Below, piece by piece: positions 14,753 to 24,900 of a stretch of DNA of 52,914 nucleotides (position 1 is its first letter; each line of letters opens with the position of its first letter). The translations under genes were made by a program, and so were the position numbers. Location of the stretch: the IMG/VR virus record IMGVR_UViG_3300008107_000114, positions 1 through 52,914 of that record, one strand, 5' to 3'. Under the pieces are notes generated by a model. The model was not told the DNA's origin. It did no database searches and saw nothing but the letters and a program-made list of their open reading frames with translations. Source of the stretch: a virus.

Positions 14753-17200
14753 TTAATCTTCTGTAACTAAGAATGAAATGTTAAACTCATCTACTGTACC
14801 TGATACAGCCGATAATTCTAACCATATGTAACTGCCAGCCGGAATTGAAGCACTGGCAAAAGTTGTTGTACTTGCTCCTGCAGTAGAAGTTGTTGTTCTA
14901 GCCACAGAAAACAAATTCGTAGGAGTTGCGCTATCACGTGTCGTAGCGTATTTTATTTGCCATGTAACTGAAGGGCTACCGGTTCCTACAACAACGTCGA
15001 ACAATTTTTTAATTGTTATAGCTTTATCCGTTTTGTATAAAGTTATTTTATCTGAGGCCGTCGGGCTCCATATGCTGACAGGTTTAATTAGATCGGGGCT
15101 CAGAGCTGCAGTACTGGTTCCATCATACCACTTGTGCTTCACAGCAGTACTGTTGTAGTAGATGTGACCTGCTTCTGATACGCTTGGGTTACTAGTACGA
15201 GCAGTAAAGCGTAAAGTATCCTGAACTCTTACCCACTTATCTGTAAAGCTGCCTCTGAGAATCTGAGTCCCAACTGCAGAGCCGTTGGCCAGTATGAACG
15301 TATTACTTGCGGTGGTTTCAAGATAGCCTGATAGATAACCTAGAAATACGTTGTTATTACCCAAGTTAGAAAAACCCGATTGATAGCCTACATAAACACT
15401 GCCATCATTCTGTCCACTGGCAGTAGCTACACCATTCTGATAACCTGCCTGATAGCCGATAGCTACCATGTATCTGCTCCAAGGAGCTAATTGCATGGCT
15501 CCGTATCCAACGGCTACATTTGAAGTAGTAGTTTGAAGTGAGTTGAACCAACCCATAGCTGCTCCCCCAATTGCTGTATCATAAGTAGAGGTTCTGAGGC
15601 CGTATCCTGTACGTTCTCCGATAGCAGTTACGCCATCAGCTGTTGCCGCTGACATATCTCTTCCGGCCAAGTATCCTATTAATACGTGTCGACCATTTGA
15701 TACTTGTCTTCCTGCTGTATATCCAATTGCTATAGAATAATCATCTTCAGCACCGTTACCAACAAAGTTTTCCAGAGCACTAGTACCAATGGCTATGGCT
15801 CCAGTACGTACAGATAGTCTTAAAGCAAGGTAGCCTATAGCAATGTTATCGCCAGTGGTGCTGATTGTATACCCTGCAAATTCCCCTATCCCTACGTTAG
15901 CAAAGCCAGAAGTTACACCTCGCAGTGCTCCTCTACTCAAAGCTATATTAGCATTTCCCGAGGTTAGGTTTCGTAACGGTTCGTTGTTACTATTGTCAAA
16001 ACCGATTGCGATATTGTTAAAACCGGATGTCAAACCTAAAGCTATCGCATTATTACCGGCAAAGAAATTGTTATTTGCTGTTGTTACGGATGCGTAAGTA
16101 GCACCGTCAGAACCAAATATAAAGTTATTTAATGTTGAGTTATATCTGGTTACCCACTTGCTTCCTATTTTATAACCAACAGCAAAGGAACCAGTTTGAG
16201 TTACGTTTACAAATGCCGTAGTTCCTCCAACGCTTAAAACGTTTGTTGTTTTGTTCCATGTGAAATCTGCATCTGCACCAAATGCTCCTAAATCATTAAA
16301 CTGTATTTGTGTATCTAAACCCGCAACACTACCGCCACCACCGCCACCTAGACTGTTTTCATCCAGTGTGTTAATACGAATGGCGAGTATACCATTTGCA
16401 TCTGAATGTACCACAAATGCAACAGGCAGTGCCAAGTTAGGTGAAGAAGGTGCGGTCGCAGTTAAGTCTCCGGGAGTAGTTGCATCGCAGTATAGAACGG
16501 AACCTGCAGTAAACGCCAGAGTGTTGACTTGTTTCAACTTACCAATGTTAATTACAAATCCATCTGCTCCATCAGCGATGTCTTCTGCTGCTATACCAAG
16601 TAGGTATTTAGCTGAGACCGAACCATCAGCAACCATTAAATCAATGAGAATGCGACCCGATGAACCCAAAGTACCAACAGCCATCACTGCCTTGCCTTTG
16701 GATATCGTTGCACCACTTTGATTTTTAACATACCAGAAGTTATCTTGACCTAATTTAGCTGATACATCAGTGTCCAATTGGACATCAACTGTACTTCTGT
16801 CTGTATCCCAAAACATCATTCCCTGAACAGGTGTAGGAGTCGCAGCAGTGTCTAATCTGTAATAGTCACTCAGTGCTCCACCAATATCAATCGTATTTGT
16901 GGTTACGTTACCTCTAGTGGTTACGCTGTTCAAAGTGTCAACTTCAGCCGAAAGTGGAGTGTACCCTAAAGCACCGGTAACATCTGAACTTAACAGAGTT
17001 ATTGCACCAGTTCTACCATTGAAAGAGCTTACTGCACTAGTACTAGTTGAAGCTACGATAAGTTTGATGTTCTCAGCAATCCTGCGAAGACGCTGTTCCT
17101 TTACTTTGTACTCGTTCTTCTTGGTAGTATCGTACAGTCGCTTGTATTCAATGGCCGATGCAAGGACATTGGACGCTATGATTTCGGCTTCGGTAGCCAT
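14753..17200 (-). CDS. tail fibre with YadA-head-like repeats
   Basis: This is an 815-residue fibre protein. Residues 1-60 are helical and basic and probably attach to the tail. Residues 60-300 hold typical fibre segments (FNGRTGAITLLSSDVTGALG, then GYTPL). Residues of about 385-625 carry many short repeats of the type NIAIG-x-x-AL and AIGYxAG, as in the left-handed beta-roll heads of YadA and other trimeric adhesins. A C-terminal beta domain follows a segment with HKWYDGT, common in phage fibres. Its role is receptor binding at the cell surface. No chaperone domain of the peptidase S74 type is present. Confidence 0.82.
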   Translation of the reverse strand: MATEAEIIASNVLASAIEYKRLYDTTKKNEYKVKEQRLRRIAENIKLIVASTSTSAVSSFNGRTGAITLLSSDVTGALGYTPLSAEVDTLNSVTTRGNVTTNTIDIGGALSDYYRLDTAATPTPVQGMMFWDTDRSTVDVQLDTDVSAKLGQDNFWYVKNQSGATISKGKAVMAVGTLGSSGRILIDLMVADGSVSAKYLLGIAAEDIADGADGFVINIGKLKQVNTLAFTAGSVLYCDATTPGDLTATAPSSPNLALPVAFVVHSDANGILAIRINTLDENSLGGGGGGSVAGLDTQIQFNDLGAFGADADFTWNKTTNVLSVGGTTAFVNVTQTGSFAVGYKIGSKWVTRYNSTLNNFIFGSDGATYASVTTANNNFFAGNNAIALGLTSGFNNIAIGFDNSNNEPLRNLTSGNANIALSRGALRGVTSGFANVGIGEFAGYTISTTGDNIAIGYLALRLSVRTGAIAIGTSALENFVGNGAEDDYSIAIGYTAGRQVSNGRHVLIGYLAGRDMSAATADGVTAIGERTGYGLRTSTYDTAIGGAAMGWFNSLQTTTSNVAVGYGAMQLAPWSRYMVAIGYQAGYQNGVATASGQNDGSVYVGYQSGFSNLGNNNVFLGYLSGYLETTASNTFILANGSAVGTQILRGSFTDKWVRVQDTLRFTARTSNPSVSEAGHIYYNSTAVKHKWYDGTSTAALSPDLIKPVSIWSPTASDKITLYKTDKAITIKKLFDVVVGTGSPSVTWQIKYATTRDSATPTNLFSVARTTTSTAGASTTTFASASIPAGSYIWLELSAVSGTVDEFNISFLVTED

Positions 17201-17204
17201 TAAA

Positions 17205-17798
17205 TTAGATTATATCTTTTGTTTCGATCAAAGTATAAGTGAACGAGTTTCCGTGCAAAGCAGCAGCTTTTCTACAGATTTTCATAAACTCATCAAAGTC
17301 TTTTACACGTTTGAAAACTTGACAGCCATGGCTCCAGTGATCAATCCAAGTGGAATCTTGACCTGCCTTGTGGATGTTGATTCCATCAAGGTAAGAATCC
17401 GTGATTTTATTTTCATCGTACTCCATGTCTTTATCTGCATCTCGATACAAACGAATGTGTCCTTTTTGACAAAGGGCATCGTATTTACCTTGGTGCTTTC
17501 TGATAAAGTGAGACCCCGGGTATTGGCCGGGAACCACACGAGCAGTGCCTGTACCATTATTCCCTAAAAGCATAGGAGCTTTACCGGGATCGGTAGTGGC
17601 ACTCCAACAAAAGAACTGCCAAGTTCCGTCATCTCCCTTAAAGGAAATAGTCAGCCAATCATCAAATACATTGGTGACTTTCTTCCCGGGTGCATTGTTG
17701 CGGATCCCGATTACGTTTACGTTATAAGTTCCTTTTTCAAAGTACTGATAACCTTTTGCCTTTACAGCTTTTTCAATTTGTTCTCTTGTGAAACTCAT
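17205..17798 (-). CDS. YkuD-like (L,D-transpeptidase/endopeptidase fold) protein, candidate lysin
   Basis: This is a 197-residue protein. The conserved part, GINIHKAGQDSTWIDHWSHG then CQVF, matches the YkuD catalytic pattern H-x..-S-H-G-C, with H143 and C159 as likely active-site residues. The N-terminal half is beta-rich. YkuD enzymes act on peptidoglycan stems; in phages such proteins may serve as lysis or wall-processing enzymes. There is no signal peptide, so release would need a holin, and a candidate holin lies at 11775-12002. It sits between the calcium-repeat protein and the tail fibre. A virion-bound enzyme is the main alternative. Confidence 0.65.
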   Translation of the reverse strand: MSFTREQIEKAVKAKGYQYFEKGTYNVNVIGIRNNAPGKKVTNVFDDWLTISFKGDDGTWQFFCWSATTDPGKAPMLLGNNGTGTARVVPGQYPGSHFIRKHQGKYDALCQKGHIRLYRDADKDMEYDENKITDSYLDGINIHKAGQDSTWIDHWSHGCQVFKRVKDFDEFMKICRKAAALHGNSFTYTLIETKDII

Positions 17799-17804
17799 AG
17801 TTTA

Positions 17805-18422
17805 TTATCCTCCACCAATTGGGTCTAAGTAATCAGGTGTTCCGTCACCATCTGTATCAATCGGATTATTAGGGTCCGGACCTGCTTCCATGTTATCAGG
17901 AATACCGTCTCCATCTGAGTCCCAATCCAAATAGTTTGGAATAGTATCGCCATCGGCATCACCAACTCCTTCTACTACATCTGGAATAGTGTCACCGTCG
18001 GTATCTTGCAGTGGAGTCTCTCCACCACCGCCACCACCTTCTCCTTCTCCCGGATCAATGATGATTTCACCACCACCGGTTCCAACGTCAGGTGTTCCGT
18101 CTCCATCACCATCAACCAAGTATTCTTGTCCAGTTATACTCAACAAGAAGTCATTATACTCAGCCTGTGTAACAAAAGTATTTACACCGCAAACACCGGC
18201 AGATAAACCTATAAGTTGATTTACCTCATCCGATGTCAGATATCCGGCATGGTCAATAGCAAAAAGATACATCAAAGCATCTTTCTGATTTTTGATTTTA
18301 CCCTGACAAGGAGCATCATACTTAGCAGACTCCTGCAAAGCAAGTTCACTTGTGCCAATAAACTTAGTTAAGAATATCTTAGACTTAACTAGAGCTTCGA
18401 TTTGTAACGCAGTCAGTGCCAT
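17805..18422 (-). CDS. protein with thrombospondin type 3-like calcium repeats
   Basis: The start is taken at ATG 18422, which overlaps the previous stop as TAATG; four more codons are open upstream. The 205-residue product has a helical N-terminal domain (residues 1-105). A Gly/Glu-rich linker follows, and then repeats of the type [27 protein letters not shown] and DTDGDGTPD. These Asp-rich loops bind calcium in thrombospondin type 3 and OmpA-like proteins. A calcium-stabilised stalk on the virion surface is likely. Such repeats are common in Bacteroidota surface proteins, so host acquisition is possible. Confidence 0.68.
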   Translation of the reverse strand: MALTALQIEALVKSKIFLTKFIGTSELALQESAKYDAPCQGKIKNQKDALMYLFAIDHAGYLTSDEVNQLIGLSAGVCGVNTFVTQAEYNDFLLSITGQEYLVDGDGDGTPDVGTGGGEIIIDPGEGEGGGGGGETPLQDTDGDTIPDVVEGVGDADGDTIPNYLDWDSDGDGIPDNMEAGPDPNNPIDTDGDGTPDYLDPIGGG

Positions 18423-18958
18423 TAGCAACCACAACTTCCAGACAAACCTGTGTTTCCACAGCCAGCAACCAAATCATTAAACTCACCTAGGAGAGTTTCA
18501 GCCAAGGTCCATTGTCCTGAATCTTCGGCCAAAACCATCTTGTCATAGATGAATTTTAGTTCTTCAAAGTTTGAATTATTCTGAATCGCAAGTTGGGCCA
18601 AGGTAGCTTTAGCTGCCTCGTACCTCAAGAAATACGTTGTCTCAACTGGAACACTACCTCCGGTGAAAGTAAGTGTAACGGTATACAGCCCATCTGGTAC
18701 AGTTGGGAGCTGAGTAAATATATCTACTTGGCGATAAGCCGAAGTCCAAAAAGTCGAAGTATATAACCCTGTGATTGCATCCGCAACAGTCTGGCCCGGT
18801 CTAAGCACTGTGCATGCTAAAGCGGTAACTGCTGAACGTAGCGTATTCGGAGTACCCCACCCATCAGGGTTGGTCGTAGCATTGTAATCGCCAGTCACAT
18901 CGCTTAAAAGCATTGTGTACTGACCATTTACAACATCGAGTTTAACATTAAGTGCCAT
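18422..18958 (-). CDS. hypothetical virion-region protein with Cys-rich end
   Basis: This is a 178-residue protein. The first 110 residues are beta-rich ([20 protein letters not shown], then [13 protein letters not shown]) and look like an immunoglobulin-type or fibre-base fold. The end is helical and closes with a cysteine group ([13 protein letters not shown]). It is coupled to the calcium-repeat protein (TAATG). A TAATTTTG octamer lies four bases before the start, which may begin a transcript for the fibre genes. A baseplate or fibre adaptor role is plausible but unproven. Confidence 0.62.
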   Translation of the reverse strand: MALNVKLDVVNGQYTMLLSDVTGDYNATTNPDGWGTPNTLRSAVTALACTVLRPGQTVADAITGLYTSTFWTSAYRQVDIFTQLPTVPDGLYTVTLTFTGGSVPVETTYFLRYEAAKATLAQLAIQNNSNFEELKFIYDKMVLAEDSGQWTLAETLLGEFNDLVAGCGNTGLSGSCGC

Positions 18959-18962
18959 AGTT

Positions 18963-18970
18963 CAAAATTA
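18963..18970 (-). promoter_or_regulatory. TAnnTTTG element before the fibre-region genes
   Basis: The minus strand reads TAATTTTG four bases before ATG 18958, in the short gap after the 4084-residue gene. A new start here would free fibre expression from a 12-kb upstream gene. Confidence 0.42.
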
Positions 18971-18991
18971 CTATTTTATTTTTATAAAACG

Positions 18992-21900
18992 TCAATCAAA
19001 AGGAACATACTCAACACCTTCGCCAAGATCAATATTTGGCTTCGCTAGTTTCTGAGCTGCGTCTCTCTGTTTCACCATAGTATCTACCGCAGCAGACTTC
19101 TTAGTAGGTGCATCAAAAGGAACATACTCAATACCTTCACCCAAGTCTACACCACCTTCGCTTTGCAATTTACTTGATACTGCGTTTCTACCTGTGATAA
19201 TAGCTGTTTTAGGATCGTCGTTCATTTCTTTAAACAGTTGCATAGCACCTGTAGCGAAGTTTTTAAAACGTTTCGGATCACTGATTAAATTTTTATCTAT
19301 CGTGAAATACTGGGCTCCTTGTTGTCTACTAGCATAATTATCGCCACCTGCTTCTTGATTGCCGTAAATCTGCTTAACGAAATCTCCCATTGGAGACAAG
19401 GCTTCAGTTACAACCATGTCTATGTATCTCTCTGGGTCTTCTTCGTACATTTTTCTGCGCTCTGCATCAACAAATGTGTAGGTAGCAATATCCGCAATTT
19501 CTTTACCTGCTTGATTTAAGGTAGACAATAGATCCCCAAGAACTTCGTAACCTAGTAGTATTTTCATATTGTCGATACCCATTCTAGGTAAACCTGTGGC
19601 TTGGTCTTTGTTTACAGCAGAGTTTACATCAATTAGTTCCTGATAAACCTTAGAGTCAATGATAAACTGCTGGACCATGTTACGAGTGATCATACTACTG
19701 TACTGAAGAAGATTGTTGTATTCATCAGGAGCAAACTTATATGCACCTGAAGGTGTATCTACTTTACGTGGAGGTAAAGAAGGCAATGAATGCCAAGCAC
19801 CACCTTTTTTGGTAGCCAAGTAAACTAAAGCTTCCCAATCAGGTGTTTCATAACCCGCCACTGCACGTGTTGCCTTGAATACATCAAATGTATTGTACAA
19901 GAAGCTTCCCATTGTAGCTCCCTCAGGTGTCTGGAGAACTGGTTTACCAAAAGCGTCGTACTTAATTGGCAAATACTCTTGATCGATTTCAACAAAAGGC
20001 AAGTCAACATATTGACTAGGGTCTCCAATTGGCCATCTTTCAGCCATTTTAGTTGCTACTTTATGCCAGTACAAGGTAGCAGCAGTGTTTTCAACCTTCA
20101 TGCCGAATGCTTTGAAAGACGGTGCTTCTTTAGCATCATAGTCAACCATGTATTGTCTTCTCCATTTGTCCATCCAAGCCAAGCTGTTTGGAACCATACC
20201 TGCACTCAAGGTCAAAGTTATATCTGCAAGGAATGCGGGTAATTTGTTTTCGTCCTCGGAGCTAACCGCAGTAGCTACGCTGAGTAAACCTCTTACGAAT
20301 GTCTGGTCCAAAATGTATTTTCCAGCAGATTCATAGTTGCCGAATAGGTTCAAAGTAAAGTCATTTGTTATTTTTTCGAAGTCTCCACGGTTCTGATACT
20401 TCAACTCACTTTGATCCATCAACTTGTTTTCTTTGTACTGCATGTATAAAGCTGCACCAAAAATACCCAGAGCACGGTAGTCAATAATCAAATCGTTTTC
20501 CTTGTCCCACAAATCGTTTCTTTTTGATTTATAGTTAGGGTCAAACATTTCCTTGAATCTTTCTTTTACCAATGTAAGGTTGATTGAGTAAGGTCGCTCA
20601 AGTGTATATGAGTAAGTCATGCTGCTGCCCTTATCCTCATTTTCGTCATCTGGAGCACCGCTAACGGCTCCGGCTTTCACCATCTGAAGTGCGATGAACT
20701 GAACCCCAGTTCCAACAAGTGCTCTGGCCAACACACGGTCCATTGATCTTGCATTGTCTCTGCGTTCACTGAGTGATTCTGCATACTCAGCAGAAGAAGC
20801 ATCCTGTAGTCCACGTGAACGAGTGTATGATTTGTATCCGTTTGATGCTAATTTTATCAAAGCGTATTCTGGCAAGAAAAACTCAGTCAATTCCAAAGCG
20901 TAGTTAGAAGGAATGCGTGTAAATGGAACAATACTAGTACCAATCAATCTTGAGATTTTAGCCATGAAGGAGTTTTCATTTGCTCCTGTACGTGTTATTC
21001 CCTGAACTTGTTTTATTATATCAGTGGTATAGTTGTCATTGTTGTAGACATATCGCATGGCCTCTTTGTTGGCTTCTGTATTTTGGAAGTCAGTGTTTAC
21101 TTCGATATATGCTTTTCTAACTGCATCATACTCGGCTTTCAATTTTGCTTTTTCAGGACCACTGGCATTCCTTATTGCTTGCTGATATCTATCATGTTCT
21201 TTTGTCATTTTAAATTGTTCTGACAAAGAAGAGAAATAAGCAAAATCTCTAAACACCGCATCTGTTGCACCCATCACACGGAATATAACGTCAGGTACTG
21301 CCCCAAAGAAACCCTGAAGAGCAGCTATTGCTTGCTGCTTTTTAGGAATTTCACCTTGCATGCCTAGTTTGAATCCATGTTTTTCAGCCAACTCTTCGGA
21401 TGACATATCACTGTACCCAGCTGCTACACGCATTTGGTCTAGCTTAAGTCCCCAGAATTTCGCAAAGGATTTATAGAAACTATAGCCTTGAACATAGCTA
21501 TCAGGATTTTGATAAGCTTGAGTCATGGTTCCATCCTTGAGGATTTTGTAAGCTCTCTTTATTCCCATTGGCATTCCGTAACGGACACCAGACCACCAAT
21601 CTTTCAGTGAAGTTTTGGTGAACTGCTTTTCAGAAATACCAAGTTTGAATGCTGTCAAACTAATGGCTGACTTTAGAGGATCCACTATCAAGCCAGTTAT
21701 AAACTTGGTTACGTTTGACAATGTGTTTACAGATATAGAACCCGGAGTCATCAAACCACCTTTGACGAAAGTGCGATACATGTCAGTCAGTGAATCGTCT
21801 CCTTCGTATGGTTGACGAGCATCAATAAACCGCTTGGTTGCTTCCTGCAATTGCTCGTAAAGTCCTGTGTGGTACTGCAGATTAGTTTTAGAGGGGTCTG

Positions 21901-24900
21901 CGCTTGATATACCAAATGGATCTGACTCTGCAATTGCTCTGCTTTGTTTGTAGAGTTCTTTGATACGGTCAAGTTCTACAGCCAAATCACGGATTTTCTG
22001 CTTGGCTTTGTCTGGAATATTCAATCCTTTCTTTTCATTGCGTCTAAACATTCCTTCTGCACTGGACAAGTAAGTATCTTTGGTCAACTGTCTAAAAAGC
22101 TGCAACATTCTACCGACATCTGTACCAGCTTTCAGTATTCTGCTGTACAGTTCACCAATCATTTTAGGATCTTTACCGGTTTGCTTAGCTGCGATCAAGT
22201 CTTGAATTGCTTTGGCCAAAGGAACATCACCATCCTCAATTGCATCAAACAATGTCTGAAGTATCACAGGATACTCATTTGGATCCATGTTCTCAATCTC
22301 ATCGATAAGTTCTTTCTGAGACCGAACCACACGCATTGCTTCCTCTTCGCTCTCCATGACATCAGCCTCGTCTTTGAACATGCCTTTGCCCTGCTGCTGT
22401 TTAGCGATATTGGCTCTTTGTTTCAACGAGAAATAATCCTGAACATCACTTGGTTCAAAGCCACTGCGCATCAGTGCAGCGTAGAGTTCGGAATCAGTAA
22501 TCCCTTCGAACTCAGGATTACCTTTAATTTCTTTAATGAACTCAGAGATATCATCAAAGATATCCGTAGATTTTCTTTGCTTCAAATCGTTTACTCTAGC
22601 TTCACCGAGCATTGCGTCATACATCTTACGCATGGGCTCACTGATTTCCATTTCAACAGGAGTGCCTTTTATTCCACCATATACTTTTATCAGCCAGCGT
22701 TTGAAATCTTCAAACATCTTGGTTAATGCACCGGTAGGAGCTTTGCCATCATAGAGATATTTTTCAAAGCCTCTTGCAAATGCTTCTGAAGTTTCTCTTG
22801 ACCAGTCTGAATGCCCAACTGAATCCATGAACATCTGTCTTTCGGTAGCTGTCATATAAGATTCCCAAACGTGTGCTAGCTCGTGCATCGCAGTGGTCAC
22901 GTTTGGATTGGTCAACGCAAAGATGATGTGTTTACCTTGGTCTGTCTTAACTGTAGCACCGTGAGCACCGCCTTCCTCTCCTTGAAACAAAGCCATACCC
23001 TCTGCAACTTTACCGAAACTTTCATCCGTCAGTTTTATAGTATTGAAGAAATTACTAGGTATATATTCACTGGTGGTGTTAGCGAGTGCAGCTTTTTCTA
23101 GAAACATTGGATCTAATTCGCCCACTTCTAAAGCTTGACCTCCATTTATCACAGATTCACCTTGAGAATTAAAATAAACAGGAAACTGCTCAGTACTCAA
23201 GTAAATTTTAGTTTTAGGGTGTAATGCAGCTAGCGGTTTTTCAAGTCTAATTGTACCAATCTCAAAATTAAATTTAGAAGAAAGTTTTTGAACAATGCTA
23301 GGTAATGTCTTATTATAAAATGTGTTTATACCCACCGCCATATCAGCTTCTATTGCACCAACTACTGGTCCAACTGCGTGACCATTGGCCAAGACTATTT
23401 CCCTTACACCATAATCAGCGGCAACTTTCATAGCGTGTTTCAATGCAAGTTCTGCAAACTGATTAGATTCTGTAACAGGAGTTGTTTTTTTAAACTTAGT
23501 AGTGACTTCTCCTAACTCAGTTTCACGCTCAATGTATCTACTTATTTGTTCATCTGAATAACCGTTTTCAATAAGTGCAGCTTTTATTTTTTCAATATCA
23601 CCATTTGCTTTACTCTTAGCTTTATTTCCATCTTGAATAATACTTGGTTTTACATCTGCATACTTTTCTTTTAAAGGATTCAAAACACTCTTTCTGAACT
23701 CTTGAATTTTATCAGACTGAATTTCTTGAACATACAATACTCTTTTTCCATCTGGAGCAATGACAATCTGTGTTCTAAGATGCATCATTACCTCAGAAGG
23801 AACCGATAGAAAATGTTTACTGTTATAATAATCTTTACTCAATGAGTCACGAGTTTTCTTAAGTTCACTCAACTGATTTTCAAGTTGATTTATTTCTTGG
23901 GCAACGAGGCTGCTAGGTTTTTTGCCGTTGAAACTCTTTTCTATTTCAGAAAGTTTTAAAATGATATCTACTATTTTATTATCGTAATCCTTGAGAAGCT
24001 TATTAGATGAAAAAGGAAGTGTTATCAAGTGCTCTTTATACGTACCTTTTACACCTCCGGGGAACATTGCCGTGAATTGTCCAAACTCTTCTAATTGAGT
24101 TGTGCGGTCCATCTCGTCAATTAAATCCGCATAAATTTTAACTAAAGATTTTAAGTGTTGTTTATTTTTATCACTCAGGTCACGTGTGTTAAAGTTCTTC
24201 AGATCATCAAGTGCTTTTTTAAATGCAGTAAATTCCTTACGGCCAATGTACTTTTCGTATAATTCAATGCTTTCATCTTGAACTTCATTTAAACTAATGA
24301 ATTGAACTGTTCCATCACTTCTTCTTATTGCTATAGGTTTTTCAATTGGATCAGATTCAACAGCGTTTCCGGTACGCCCTGCGGCTGCCTCGGTAAAGCC
24401 AAGTAATACAACATCGCTAACTGTTCTTTTCTGAGCTGCAGATTCTGGGTCATAAACAACGAAGCCGTGAATATTTGAGGCCCAGTCCAAGAGATCGCGA
24501 GAGCTTATAAAATCCTTGCCTTTGTTACTCTCAATAAAGCCATCTATGTCTAACCAATCTAACTCTACAGCTTTAGCTCCATTTTTCAATAGTAATGGCT
24601 TTAGTTCAGCCAATGCAATTCTATCTTTACTGCCGATTTGTTCAATGACTTTTGTTGCAGCATAAGCAGTGTTGGAATAAAAAGATGTTCCTATATTTTT
24701 TTCAACTATTTGGCGAATCTTTATTTTATCTCTTAGGGCTTTCTGCTCTTCTGTAGTAAGTTGTTTAAGATTGTCTACAAAATTAGACGCTGTAGAACCA
24801 GTGAACAAATCAGGATTGTTTTCATACCGACTGTAAATTTCATCAAACCTTTCCTGAGAAACTAAACCTTTATCAACCAACTCTGCCTGAAGTTCCTGCT

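Noticed and set aside
16899-17567. 222-codon plus-strand frame
   Set aside because: It crosses two minus-strand genes with clear fibre and YkuD-like motifs; it is a shadow.
21944-22726. 260-codon plus-strand frame
   Set aside because: It is antisense to the 4084-residue gene, is rich in Phe, Cys and His as shadow frames are, and has no motif.
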